64,000 nt of DNA from Crystallibacter permensis (GCF_025960875.1 NZ_JAODLR010000001.1:454883-518882); one strand, 5' to 3'; shown: positions 54,796 through 63,924, counted from the stretch's first letter. Numbers and translations: made by a program. Notes: a model not told the origin generated them from the letters alone.

Positions 54796-55920
54796 ATGCC
54801 ACAAACATCCCCCACCCAAGCCCACTTGGCCACCGTCGAGAAGACAAGCGTTTTTCGCGTCCTCACGTACGCCGGCGCCATCGTCGCGTTCCTCATCGGC
54901 TCCGGATTCGCTACCGGACAGGAGATCCTCCAGTACTTCACGTCATACGGTTACTGGGGCGTCTTCGGCACCGGAACGCTAGTCCTCGTCCTCATGACCT
55001 ATGTGGCCGTCGAGTTCTTCTCCGTTGGCCAGGCGAAGAAGTTCGAGCGGCCCTCGTTGATCTTCCACTACTACTGCGGCAAGCACGTTGGAACGTTCTT
55101 TGACTTCTTCTCGATCCTCTTCGTTTTCCTGAGCTTCACGGTGATGGTCGCCGGCGCCGGCGCCGTCTTCGAAGAGCACTACGGCCTGTCCAAGTACATC
55201 GGAGGCATCGGGCTGGCCCTAGCGGTTGGCATCAGCGTGTGGTTCGGCCTGAAGAGCCTGGTCGACGTCATCGGCAAGATCGGCCCCCTGATTGTCGTCA
55301 TCGCGATCGCGCTCGGCATCGTGGGAATCGTCCAGAATCCGGGCGGGATCGCTGAGGGCAATGCACTGTTGCCCGAACTGGAGCTGACCCAAGCCTCGAC
55401 GAACTGGTTTATGTCCGGCTTGTCCTATGTCGGCTTCTGCATGCTGTGGCTGGCTGCCTTCCTCACCGCGCTCGGCAAGACGGCGCGCAGCCGCAGGGAA
55501 GCCGCCGCGGGCGGCCTGGTCGGGGCGGTCGCCTTCTCGGTTGCCTGCATCATCGTCGGGCTGGGGTTGCTCGCGAACATCACCCGGGTCGGCGGCACCG
55601 AGATTCCGATGCTCGTTCTGGCCAGCGATGTTGGCCCGCTGCTCGCCTCCGGGATTTCGGCCATGATTCTTGCCGGCATCTATACGACGGCGGTCCCGTT
55701 GTTGTGGACGGTCTCGTCGCGCTTCTTCGCCGACAAGACGCTCCGCTTCAAGTACCTGACTATCGCTCTCGCAGCAGTCGGGACAGTGATCGGCCTGATC
55801 CTGCCGTTCTCCCAGATGGTCAATATCGTGTACGTGATCAACGGCTACGTCGGGATCCTGCTGCTGGTCCTGATGCTGGTCAAGACCGGTACGAGGTTGA
55901 TCAGTCGCCGGTCGATCTAA
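54796..55920 (+). CDS. YkvI family membrane transporter
   Basis: A 374-residue membrane protein with about ten helices, in the YkvI family (LeuT-like fold). FRVLTYAGAIVAFLIGSGFA near residue 20 with TGQEILQYFTSYG is the N-terminal signature, and SFTVMVAGAGAVFEEHYGL near 115 is another. The loop VWFGLKSLVDVIGKIGPLIV marks helix 5-6. Substrate unknown; members are thought to transport amino acids or ions. It is divergent from copy 1 and convergent with copy 2 of the DUF4193 gene. Confidence 0.82.
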   Translation: MPQTSPTQAHLATVEKTSVFRVLTYAGAIVAFLIGSGFATGQEILQYFTSYGYWGVFGTGTLVLVLMTYVAVEFFSVGQAKKFERPSLIFHYYCGKHVGTFFDFFSILFVFLSFTVMVAGAGAVFEEHYGLSKYIGGIGLALAVGISVWFGLKSLVDVIGKIGPLIVVIAIALGIVGIVQNPGGIAEGNALLPELELTQASTNWFMSGLSYVGFCMLWLAAFLTALGKTARSRREAAAGGLVGAVAFSVACIIVGLGLLANITRVGGTEIPMLVLASDVGPLLASGISAMILAGIYTTAVPLLWTVSSRFFADKTLRFKYLTIALAAVGTVIGLILPFSQMVNIVYVINGYVGILLLVLMLVKTGTRLISRRSI

Positions 55921-55981
55921 CCGTCGCTACCGTGAGAGTTATGGCTGGGTGATGGTCTGCCCGATCGAGGCGTGGGCAGGT

Positions 55982-56284
55982 TCAGCCTTCGCAGTCAGCA
56001 CAGTAGGCATGGGTGCCCTGCTGCCGGGCGATTTGGGAGCGGTGGCGGACGAGGAAACATGAGTAGCAGGTGAATTCGTCGTCGGCCTGCGGGATTACCT
56101 GAACGTTGAGTTCCTCAGTGATGAACTCGCCGCCGGGAACACCGGCACCGTCCAGGCCGTCGGCCTCATCGAGTTCCATGGTGACGCTCCGGGCGCCAGG
56201 TGCATTTGCGGACTGCACTGCCCCCAGTGACTTCTCCTGGGACTCCTTGACGTCAGGGCGGACCTCGTCGTAATCGGTTGCCAC
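55982..56284 (-). CDS. DUF4193 protein, copy 2
   Basis: A 100-residue paralogue of the gene at 54188, with the same GTG start and CYSC/CADC cysteine pairs. The seven differences from copy 1 are mostly conservative or at exposed positions. All four Cys are kept, so both copies look functional. It lies 61 bases after the stop of the transporter gene on the other strand. Which copy is ancestral cannot be told here. Confidence 0.88.
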   Translation of the reverse strand: MATDYDEVRPDVKESQEKSLGAVQSANAPGARSVTMELDEADGLDGAGVPGGEFITEELNVQVIPQADDEFTCYSCFLVRHRSQIARQQGTHAYCADCEG

Positions 56285-56343
56285 TTAACTGGTTCTCTTT
56301 TCTTTCAGAGTTGGATGACGGCCGTACAACGTACAGCACCCCG
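55982..56343. repeat. Duplicated segment B (second DUF4193 copy)
   Basis: Direct repeat of 54188-54556. The upstream block GTACAACGTACAGCACCCCG recurs at 56324-56343. Identity falls quickly beyond it. The spacer between copies contains the YkvI-type transporter gene. Confidence 0.85.
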
Positions 56344-56499
56344 CTTCTATTCCACAGTCAAAGGCCGTGATTTTTAGGCGGGCCGACCACGCCGAACTCA
56401 CCTAGGTATCCGACGCCGGTTTCGGCGCGCACCGACGTGGTGGGCGCAATCGGCCAGCGACGGGACTTGCATGCGGGAGGGGCACACAAACGGCAGAGC

Positions 56500-58326
56500 T
56501 TATCGTGACGGTTTGAGTACCAATGCAGAGCCGCCCCCGCGCCTTACTGGCTCAGCGGCGGCGACCATGCTTCCGTCGGGCATGAACTCGATTGCGGTGG
56601 CCGCGCCGATCTCTGCCGCGGAGGTAAACGCGTCCCCGGCCGGCGTGAGCTTATGGCCGTAGGGTTTCAGTTGGTTTCCATAGGCGTCGACGAACTCCGG
56701 TTCGGCGGTGACGCTGGCGGTGTTTCGTTGCGACGCCCGAGGTGCCGCGATCGCTTCCGGTATGTCCATGCCCAAATCCACGCGGTTCATGATCGTCTGC
56801 AGGACGGTCGTGATAATGGTGGAGCCGCCCGGTGATCCGAGTGCGAGGAAAGGCTCACTATCCTCGAGGATGATGGTCGGCGACATTGAGGAGCGGGGCC
56901 GTTTCCCGGGCTCGATGCGGTTTGGGTCGGCGGGGTCATACACGGTGGAGAAGTCAGTCAGTTCGTTGTTGAGCAGGAACCCGCGGCCGGGCACCACGAT
57001 GCCGGATCCGCCGGTCTGCTCGATCGTGAGCGTGTATTCGACCACGTTTCCCCACCTGTCTGCGACCGTCAGGTTGGTTGTCGAGATGTTCTCGGTGTCC
57101 TTCTCGTCAGCCAGGGCTGCGGCGGCAGCCGGGCACACGCCGTCGTACTCGGATACGTCCCCGGGTGCGACGGGTTTCTCGGCCGCCTGCAGCGGATCAA
57201 TCCGGCAGGCGCGTTCCTTGCCGAACAGAGGGTCCGTGAGGGCGGCGGTAGGGACGTCGACAAAGGCCGGGTCGCCGAGGTACTTGCCGCGGTCGGCGAA
57301 GGCAAGGGCGCTTGCCTCGAGGTAGTGGTGCAGGGCGCCTGGCGCGGTCATCTCGGAAAGGTTGACCGTGTCCAGGATGTTCAGCGCTTCCCCGACTGTG
57401 GTGCCTCCGCTGCTCGACGGAGCCATGCCGTAGACGTCCAGGCCGCGGTATTCCACGTGCGCTGGATCCTGGTCCAGGGCCTCGTATGCGGCCAGGTCCG
57501 CCGTCGTCATGTGACCAACCGGGACGGGCAGAGTAGTTTCCTCGGTCTTTGGCGGATCCTGAACCGTGGCCGCAATTTCCTCCGCAAGCGCGCCATCGTA
57601 AAAGGCGTCCGTGCCATGTTTGGCGAGGAGCCGGTATGTTTTGGCCAGGTCGTGGTTCGTGAAGGTACTGCCGACGGCGGGTGCGTCGCCGTCGGGGAGG
57701 AAGAGGCTGCTCGTCGAGGTGAACGCCTCGAAGCGGATCTTGTTGTCAAGGGTCTGCTGGCGGAATGTTTCATCGACCTCGAAGCCGCGGCTGGCGACCT
57801 TGATGGCTGGCTTGAGCGCTTCACGGAGGCTCAGCGTTCCCCAGCGGTCGAGGGCACGCTCCCAGGTCGCCGGCGTGCCGGGTACGCCCACGGAAACGCC
57901 GCTGGTGACGAGCTCCGGCGTGAAGGGGTAGGGCTCGCCGGTCTCCGGGTCGATGAAGGCGTCGTGCGGCATCGCCTCGGGTGCAGTCTCGCGGCCGTCG
58001 ATTGAGCTGACCTCGTCGGTCTCCGCGTCGTAGAACATGAAGTAACCGCCACCGCCGATCCCGGCGCTGTACGGTTCAGTCACGCCGAGGGTCGCCGCTG
58101 CGGCTACGGCGGCGTCCACGGCGTTGCCGCCCTTGCGAAGGACTCTAAGTGCTGCCGCGGATGCCTCCGGGTCGACGGTGCTTACTGCACCGCCGTAACC
58201 CCTCGCAGTTGCGGTTTTGATGGGCTCGGTCGGGTGGGCGAAGGCGGGGCTGGCAACGGTGCCACTGGTTAAGCTCATAACCAGGGCGGCTGTAAAGGCA
58301 GCGAACCGACGTCTCAGATGTGCCAT
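56500..58326 (-). CDS. ggt: Gamma-glutamyltransferase
   Basis: A 608-residue secreted proenzyme. The signal peptide (MAHLRRRFAAFTAALVMSLT, about 31 residues) ends near PAFA. The large subunit has GGNAVDAAVAAAATLGVTEP and GIGGGGYFMFYD. The autocleavage site is ENISTTNLTVADRWGN, with the second Thr as the nucleophile of the small subunit. PGRGFLLNNELTDFS and SSMSPTIILEDSEPFLALGS follow, then GSPGGSTII, standard for the family. It cleaves gamma-glutamyl bonds of peptides such as glutathione outside the cell. The start is ATG 58326. Confidence 0.94.
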   Translation of the reverse strand: MAHLRRRFAAFTAALVMSLTSGTVASPAFAHPTEPIKTATARGYGGAVSTVDPEASAAALRVLRKGGNAVDAAVAAAATLGVTEPYSAGIGGGGYFMFYDAETDEVSSIDGRETAPEAMPHDAFIDPETGEPYPFTPELVTSGVSVGVPGTPATWERALDRWGTLSLREALKPAIKVASRGFEVDETFRQQTLDNKIRFEAFTSTSSLFLPDGDAPAVGSTFTNHDLAKTYRLLAKHGTDAFYDGALAEEIAATVQDPPKTEETTLPVPVGHMTTADLAAYEALDQDPAHVEYRGLDVYGMAPSSSGGTTVGEALNILDTVNLSEMTAPGALHHYLEASALAFADRGKYLGDPAFVDVPTAALTDPLFGKERACRIDPLQAAEKPVAPGDVSEYDGVCPAAAAALADEKDTENISTTNLTVADRWGNVVEYTLTIEQTGGSGIVVPGRGFLLNNELTDFSTVYDPADPNRIEPGKRPRSSMSPTIILEDSEPFLALGSPGGSTIITTVLQTIMNRVDLGMDIPEAIAAPRASQRNTASVTAEPEFVDAYGNQLKPYGHKLTPAGDAFTSAAEIGAATAIEFMPDGSMVAAAEPVRRGGGSALVLKPSR

Positions 58327-58442
58327 GGTTACTCCGAAAATCAAGGTGATAGGAGTTGTCGATGACGTCACGCTACTCCCTGCGGTCCGGCCACTCAATA
58401 CCCCAGTGCCTCTCGAGGGGGAGACCGCGCACTTATGCGCCG

Positions 58443-59168
58443 TTATCGGCGATGGTCGGAATTAGGGTTTTGTTCTCGGTTTCGGGCCAGCCTGGCCAAT
58501 CGACGAGCTTCGCGGAGCGGCTGCGGGGCACGCAGGTGTGAGGTACAGCTGAGGAGGACGGCGGCCGCTACCTCAGCAGTGGTGCACCAGCCAGCGTGGG
58601 CGACGAGGGGCCGCACCCCTGTGACGGTGCGTACCCATTGCGCGACCTCGATGTCGTCGAGCAACAAGGTTGACGTGTCGCCGCGGCGGGGGCCGGGATA
58701 TGTTCCTTGTGCCATGAGTGGCCTGTCAGTGATGCCGATGCTCGGAATACCCAGTACAGCGCCCAGATGCAGCGCAAGACCTGCTTGCCGTGGATGGTCG
58801 CGGCCAGCCGCGGCTACGATGAGCACGTCCGGGCATGCGCGGAGAGCCGTAATCGCAGCGCACAGCAGCTGCCCTTCTCGCAGGGCCAGCAGGCCGGGGA
58901 TATAAGGGGTTGCAGCGACATTCTTTACGACGTGTGAGTCGAGGACCTCTGAGCCGCGCATCAGGACCGCGCCAGTCCAAGTGAGTTCCGAGTCCTGGTC
59001 AGGCGTTTCAGCGCTGCGTCCGGAGACAACGACCGCGGCCGCTATGTCCAGTGGCAATGTTTCTGGGCGCCACGCCGGTCGCTGCATAGTTGCCAACCGC
59101 GCCTGCTTAATCACGATTCCGATGCGGCTCACCGGCCATGCAGCGTCGTGCCTATGGCCTTCCATCAC
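58443..59168 (-). CDS. Endonuclease V family protein, probably inactive
   Basis: A 241-residue member of the endonuclease V (Nfi) family, which nicks DNA next to deaminated adenine. YIPGLLALREGQLLCAAITA keeps the conserved Glu, and GRDHPRQAGLALHLGAVLGI and APQPLREARRLARLAR match later motifs. The Asp of the VDGxG motif is Ala here (VAAAGRDHP), the first catalytic Asp near the N-terminus is missing (LDIAAAVVV), and the last His position has Arg. Three of four catalytic residues therefore appear lost. The frame is unbroken, so a binding-only role is possible. Confidence 0.7.
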   Translation of the reverse strand: MMEGHRHDAAWPVSRIGIVIKQARLATMQRPAWRPETLPLDIAAAVVVSGRSAETPDQDSELTWTGAVLMRGSEVLDSHVVKNVAATPYIPGLLALREGQLLCAAITALRACPDVLIVAAAGRDHPRQAGLALHLGAVLGIPSIGITDRPLMAQGTYPGPRRGDTSTLLLDDIEVAQWVRTVTGVRPLVAHAGWCTTAEVAAAVLLSCTSHLRAPQPLREARRLARLARNREQNPNSDHRR

Positions 59169-59346
59169 ATCGCCCTTCCTATTGGTAGCCGGGTAAAGCC
59201 GCTGCCTTGAACATTTACTTTATGAGCTACTGCCACATATCCAATGCACTGTGGCTCGAACGGCAACGAACTCCTCACCATCGACGTGCCCGCGCCGAAC
59301 CTCACCTCCGTTGCCTTCGGAGGGGCCGGCCACGGGGGAATCAACG

Positions 59347-59665
59347 TCAAGATGCGCGCTTGGATTGATTCGTGGAACTGTTTGGTCTTACCCAGACGGA
59401 ACCTCTTGCTTTTGGTCCTTGTTTGGATGTGATGAGGGTCAGCAGTTCGGCGGTGAGGGCCTGGACCTGGCGTTGAATGGCAGCCGGATTCAGGGAACTC
59501 GTTTTCCTTGGCCATCCGGGTCTTGAATTTCCTGGCGACGGACCCGGTGTCGGCCAGGACGCGCTGGTACGGAGTGGCCGGCTTGTCGTATTTCTTGGTG
59601 GTCTTCGCGCCGTTGCGTTCCGTGGAGACGAGTTTCTGCTGCGGCGCGAAATGGTTGGTCAGCAG
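59347..59665 (-). mobile_element. Transposase remnant (C-terminal end, integrase-core type)
   Basis: Reading on the minus strand, frames give LLTNHFAPQQKLVSTERNGA then KTTKKYDKPATPYQRVLADT, a characteristic end of integrase-core (IS481-like) transposases, followed after a frameshift by LNPAAIQRQVQALTAELLTL. The catalytic part is missing and the frame is broken, so it is inactive. It adjoins the decayed ATPase gene and may have disrupted its 3' end. Confidence 0.6.
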
Positions 59666-59689
59666 CTAGCTGCTGCAGCTTGCGCATAC

Positions 59690-60296
59690 CGGCATGGAGC
59701 ACCCTCGCACTGCCAGTACGGCCGGACGGTGCCTTGTACGTGGTGGACTTCGGAGAAATATCGATCGCCGCGGAAAAGGAGGTACCCGCGTCTGGGAAGG
59801 CGCCGGCACCCTATGGAGGATCTCGCGCACCGAGGGCCCTTCCAGGGACAAACCGCCCGCAGCAAAGAACGTTCCGTCCTATGCGATCAAGGCCGTCCTC
59901 GCCACGGCGGCCGCCCGCTGTCGGGGCCAACCGAAAGAGCTGACGGTGCACAGGAACTGCACCACGGGTTCCCGACCCTTCAGGGACGCGAACCGGCGGG
60001 AGGCGATCTGCAGTTCGCGGGCAAAATCCCTGCGGAATTCCTGGGCGCCGGAATTACCCGGGCGGCCCTCCAGCCGGATGGTCAGCCAGTCATGATTCTC
60101 GGCAATGCCCCGTAACGGTTCAGGAGCACAGTCTTGCCGACGCCCCTCAAGCCGGTAAGCACCATCGACCGCGCCGCACGCGAAAGTTCAGTGCGGGCCA
60201 CGACCAGGTCGAACGCCTCGATCTCGCGCTCCCGACCCCTAGGAACGGCGGCTGCAGGCCCGAGCCCGGGCTGAAGGGATTCAAAGCTGGTTCCAT
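59690..60296 (-). pseudogene. Decayed AAA-type ATP-binding protein, second copy of the family
   Basis: ATG 60296 starts PALNPFSPGSGLQPPFL, then a one-base shift is needed for GREREIEAFDLVVARTELSR and the P-loop LTGLRGVGKTVLLNRYG. A second shift gives HDWLTIRLEGRPGNSGAQEF, RRDFARELQIASRRFASLKG and REPVVQFLCTVSSFG. Beyond that the frame breaks up near the transposase remnant. It is the same family as the remnant at 3.9 kb, and again contains its N-terminus and Walker A with multiple frameshifts. Not functional. Confidence 0.68.
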
Positions 60297-60514
60297 AATC
60301 AGCGTTTATGCCAAGCTATGCGGACTTATTCACTTTTTCACATACCAAGCCATAACTTCCCATAGGTACACCGAACACAAGGAATCATCGATCACGCTCG
60401 CGCGGAGTGGCGGCTTCCAGACCCTGTTTCCTTAGCCTTACCCACACGCTCTAGCCGGAGGACGTCTTGGGTCTTCCGCTGCCAGCAGACCTAGGGAAAG
60501 ACATAGGCGGACTC

Positions 60515-61639
60515 CTATTGCACTCCGGCCGTCAGCCGGCACACATTGTCGAAGAATTTTTGGTAGAGAGGCCGCTGGCGCCATGCGTCCAGATCCAGAT
60601 GGTGGCTGTCGGCGCGGTACTGCTCCTCGACTGTGTTCATGCGCTGGATGAACGGCTGGCTGAAGACCAGGAGGTTGATCTCTTGGTTCAGCGCGAATGA
60701 GCGGATGTCCATGTTGGACGAGGTCACCACCGCGGTTTCGTCATCGACCAGGAGGAACTTCGAATGAAGCACATAGGGTTGATCGTATAAATGGATGTCC
60801 ACACCGCTGGCGAGGAGCATTTCATAGTACGAACGCTGGGCGTGGTGGGTCAGAATATGATCGGACGTAGCCCCCGCGTGGACGCGCACTTCCACGCCGC
60901 GCTGGACGGCCGAGGTGATTGCAATGAGCATCGACTCGTCGGGGACGAAATACGGTGTGCATATGACGATGCGCCGCCTGGCGTTGTGCATCAGGTGGTT
61001 GAACAGCCGCAGGTTATTCTCATTGTCCAGTCCCGGGCCGCTGGGCAGCAGCTGACAGGACAGGCTCCCGGTTTCTGCTCCCACAGTGGATTCGGCAGCT
61101 CCCGCGTTGGGCCGGGCAGGTGCTTCATTTGCCAACAGAATGTCCGTCTCGGAATACCAGTCGGCAATAAATACTGCGTTGAGCTGCTGCACGACGGGAC
61201 CTTCAAGCCTGAGCACCAGGTCGCGCCATTGCAGGCCACGGCGGCGGTTACCTTTCTTGTTGTAACTGGCATCGATGATGTTCTGGGAACCGGTGAAGGC
61301 GATTTCGCCGTCCACAACGAGTATCTTCCGGTGATTGCGCAGATCCGGCCGCTGATACTGCAGACGCCAGGGACGCACCGGAAGCATCCGCCGCCATTCG
61401 ATTCCCGCGGCGTCCAACCGTCTGATCGCCTGTTTGTAGCCTGGAAACCCGGCACTGCCCAGATGATCGAACAGCACCCGCACCTCCACCCCTCTGGCTC
61501 TGGCCTCTTCAAGGGCCCCAAAAACCGGCTCGGTCGTCTTGTCGAGGGCGACTATGTAGAACTCAAAGTGCACAAAAGACCGGGCGGAGCTGATCGCCTC
61601 GACAACCGAGGCGAACGACCGGGTGTAGTCCGTAAGCAC
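60515..61639 (-). CDS. cls: Cardiolipin synthase-like phospholipase D protein, N-terminally truncated
   Basis: A 374-residue part of a cardiolipin synthase. Both catalytic HKD motifs are present: NHRKILVVDGEIAFTGSQNI near residue 102 and LHSKFLLVDDETAVVTSSNM near residue 295. The family is normally about 480 residues with two N-terminal membrane helices; these are absent. The open frame on the minus strand begins abruptly (ASNKADVLTDYTRSF) at 61657, where a truncated IclR gene starts on the other strand. The catalytic core is intact, but without its membrane anchor and upstream promoter its activity is doubtful. GTG 61639 is the only plausible start. Confidence 0.82.
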   Translation of the reverse strand: MLTDYTRSFASVVEAISSARSFVHFEFYIVALDKTTEPVFGALEEARARGVEVRVLFDHLGSAGFPGYKQAIRRLDAAGIEWRRMLPVRPWRLQYQRPDLRNHRKILVVDGEIAFTGSQNIIDASYNKKGNRRRGLQWRDLVLRLEGPVVQQLNAVFIADWYSETDILLANEAPARPNAGAAESTVGAETGSLSCQLLPSGPGLDNENNLRLFNHLMHNARRRIVICTPYFVPDESMLIAITSAVQRGVEVRVHAGATSDHILTHHAQRSYYEMLLASGVDIHLYDQPYVLHSKFLLVDDETAVVTSSNMDIRSFALNQEINLLVFSQPFIQRMNTVEEQYRADSHHLDLDAWRQRPLYQKFFDNVCRLTAGVQ

Positions 61640-61653
61640 GTCCGCCTTGTTGC

Positions 61654-62253
61654 TTGCTTACCCCCAAAGTGCTGGAGCTCGGCATGGCATACGTCAGCTC
61701 CCTGGGATTGTGGGACATGGCGCGTCCCCACCTTGAGCGATTGGTGGAAAAGACCGGAGAATCATCCTCGATGGCACAGCTGGATGGTTCGGACATTGTG
61801 TACGTGGCCCGCGTAGCCGTACCGAAACTCATTGCGCTGCGGGTCGATGTCGGAACCAGGTTTCCTGCCATGATCACCTCACAAGGAAAAGTCCTGTTGG
61901 CCGCCCTTCCGCCCGAGGAAGCGCTAAAAGTGATTGCCGAACCATCACGCTCCGGGCTGCCCGAGAAAGAGCGGATGCCCGACGGACAGATCCTTCAGAT
62001 CCTCGCCCAAGTCAGAGAACAGGGCTGGGCACTGGCCGACGAGGAGCTGGCACCGGGTGTCCGCTCGATTTCCGTCGGTGTGGCCGACGGTGAAGGTGTC
62101 GTGCGAGCCTCCATGAATGTAACCGTGCATGCCCACGAAACCAGCGTCGAAAAGCTGGTCGGCGAGTACCTGCCCCTGCTCAGAACTGCTGCCCGGGAGA
62201 CCAGCGCGGATTGGGCAATGTACCAGTCCCGCCCGGTAAAGCTCATCCAATGA
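61654..62253 (+). pseudogene. IclR family regulator, N-terminal DNA-binding domain deleted
   Basis: The 199-residue frame gives a full IclR effector-binding domain (LTPKVLELGMAYVSSLGLWD; DIVYVARVAVPKLIALRVDV; FPAMITSQGKVLLAALPPEE; ALADEELAPGVRSISVGVAD), with the C-terminus complete. LTPKVLELG is the point where IclR linker meets the effector domain. The winged-helix domain of about 70 residues is missing, so it cannot bind DNA. The cut coincides with the cut in the cardiolipin synthase gene on the opposite strand, so one deletion explains both. It resembles PcaR/PobR-type IclR proteins. Confidence 0.75.
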
Positions 62254-62731
62254 TGAAATGAAACCGGCCGCGGCAAGACCCAGTATCTCAGGCGCCCATA
62301 ACCGTTTTACCGGTGGATAGCCAGAGGCCGTGAGGCTGGGTCACTAGCTGGAAGCCGCGCGTCTCGTGCCTGTCCGCCGCAAAGCGGGGTGGAACGACCA
62401 AGGCCTACGTGTGGGTTCCCCTCAGGAATGCGATCCTTGCGGTGGCTGCGGGTGCAACCGGAAATTCTGCAATTCGGCTTAAGGCCTGCGTGCCTCTGCT
62501 AGCCAATCTTGGATTCCGGCACGGCTTCGACGGTGAGACCCAGCGGGCGGTGCATCCCAGGCAGTGCCGGCAAGTCGACAAACAATACTGGTGAGCCGTC
62601 ATATGCGCCGTTATCGGTGTCAGTGACACGAATGTGCTGTTTTCGTAGGGCGTCATCCGGTTGGTTTCCTGCTCGCGGCGGTTACTGCAGCAGGGGTAGT
62701 TCGAGTGTAAAAAGGGTGTTATTGTGGAGTT
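62254..62731. other. 478-base gap before the toxin-antitoxin pair
   Basis: No intact gene is seen. On the minus strand a 60-codon stretch from about 62680 to the stop at 62499 reads VTDTDNGAYDGSPVLFVDLP with high-GC third positions and may be the tail of a lost gene; I do not recognise it. The right end holds the promoter region of the antitoxin (TATTGT at 62718-62723). Confidence 0.45.
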
Positions 62732-63115
62732 ATGAGTATTTCGGCGATCATCACGGCGGGGCATTCAGAGACGGCGCGCCTCGACATCCACGAGATCGTC
62801 CGCCGCCTGAACACCCATCTAGGTCCACTGCTCGTGGCGACTCTGGCCGGGGCGAAAGACCGAAAACTGCCGCATAAGTGGGCCAAACCCGACGGCCCCG
62901 TTCCGGGCCCTGCATTCCAGAAGCGTTTGTTGCTGGCACACCGGGCCTGGATCTCCATTGCCGATGCCGAGACGGACCATGTCGCCCGAGCCTGGTTCAT
63001 CGGCGGAAACCCCTTCCTGGATGAGGACACTCCGCTGACTGCGATCCGGGAGGACCGGCACAAAGAGGTCATCCAAGCCGTAAAGGCGTTCCTCGAAGAC
63101 CGCCAGGACGTATGA
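62732..63115 (+). CDS. Antitoxin, Xre/MbcA/ParS-like (DUF2384)
   Basis: A 127-residue antitoxin of the Xre/MbcA/ParS family. Residues about 17-60 form a helical DNA-binding-like part (RLDIHEIVRRLNTHLGPLLV), and the C-terminal toxin-binding domain (about 70-125) contains HVARAWFIGGNPFLDEDTPL, the DUF2384 hallmark in which the toxin-blocking segment occurs. The stop overlaps the ATG of the RES toxin gene by four bases, the standard arrangement. Confidence 0.88.
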   Translation: MSISAIITAGHSETARLDIHEIVRRLNTHLGPLLVATLAGAKDRKLPHKWAKPDGPVPGPAFQKRLLLAHRAWISIADAETDHVARAWFIGGNPFLDEDTPLTAIREDRHKEVIQAVKAFLEDRQDV

Positions 63116-63876
63116 GCGGCAGGCAGTGTGCCCGCACCGGGCTGTGGGTCATCGAAGACTTCCGCTACGGCTACCGCATCGCCACCACGTCCTGGGGGCC
63201 GATGAACCCGCTGCCCCGGCTGGCGGGGGATGATCCGGCATCGTGGAACCGCTACGACACCCCCGGCTCCACTATCTACTTGGCCGATACCGAGGAGATC
63301 GCCTTCGCGGAAATGCTCTCATCCTTCGCGCTTAAACTCGGCGAGGTCCACCCGCTGCAAAAGGACGCGGATTTCCTCGGGCTCAGCCTCGAGGAGTACA
63401 TGGCCGAATTGGCAGGGGAGTGGGACGGGCAGCAGAACATGCAGCCTGGGTTTCTGCCCCGCCATTGGCGCGACCGCCGGCTGCTCTACCGGCTTGGCTT
63501 GCAGGCGCCGGGCTGGTGGGTAGATGTTGAACACCCGGACAGCATCGCCGCGATCAGCGGTGGCATCGGGAAACAACTTAGCGACGGCGCCGGACTTGAA
63601 CGACTGACTCTGGGCGTCCTGCACGGAGAAAACCGGACCGCCACCACCTTGATCGCCACGTGGCTGCGCTCACTCACTCTCGACGACGAAACCGAGCCGG
63701 TCGGCATCCGCTTCCGCAGCAAACACGGCGGCGGCTACTCCTGGGCCTACTGGCTGCGCCGGGCCGACACCGGACTCACCGGCGATCCCATGACCGCCGA
63801 CGACGGCACAACCATCGAAAGCAACCGGCCCTCCCTGCTGGCTGTGACCTCCCGATTCAATATCAAAATCTGGTAA
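63112..63876 (+). CDS. RES domain toxin (MbcT-like)
   Basis: A 254-residue RES-domain protein. Family members such as MbcT and the ParT toxin cleave NAD+ or ADP-ribosylate targets unless bound by the partner antitoxin. The core starts YRIATTSWGPMNPLPR, and TPGSTIYLADTEEIAFAEML near residue 60 matches the conserved strand-helix with the catalytic Tyr and Glu. RFRSKHGGGYSWAYWL near the C-terminus carries the other conserved residues. Length is a little above the usual 180-230. The pair appears intact. Confidence 0.86.
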   Translation: MSGRQCARTGLWVIEDFRYGYRIATTSWGPMNPLPRLAGDDPASWNRYDTPGSTIYLADTEEIAFAEMLSSFALKLGEVHPLQKDADFLGLSLEEYMAELAGEWDGQQNMQPGFLPRHWRDRRLLYRLGLQAPGWWVDVEHPDSIAAISGGIGKQLSDGAGLERLTLGVLHGENRTATTLIATWLRSLTLDDETEPVGIRFRSKHGGGYSWAYWLRRADTGLTGDPMTADDGTTIESNRPSLLAVTSRFNIKIW

Positions 63877-63924
63877 GGCAACATCCCAACCGGGATCTTT
63901 CAAGGTACTGGCACCTCTGCGTAT

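Noticed and set aside
58434..62617. 16-base exact repeat TATGCGCCGTTATCGG at 58434 and 62602
   Set aside because: A match of this length is expected about once by chance in a window this size, and flanking sequence is unrelated.
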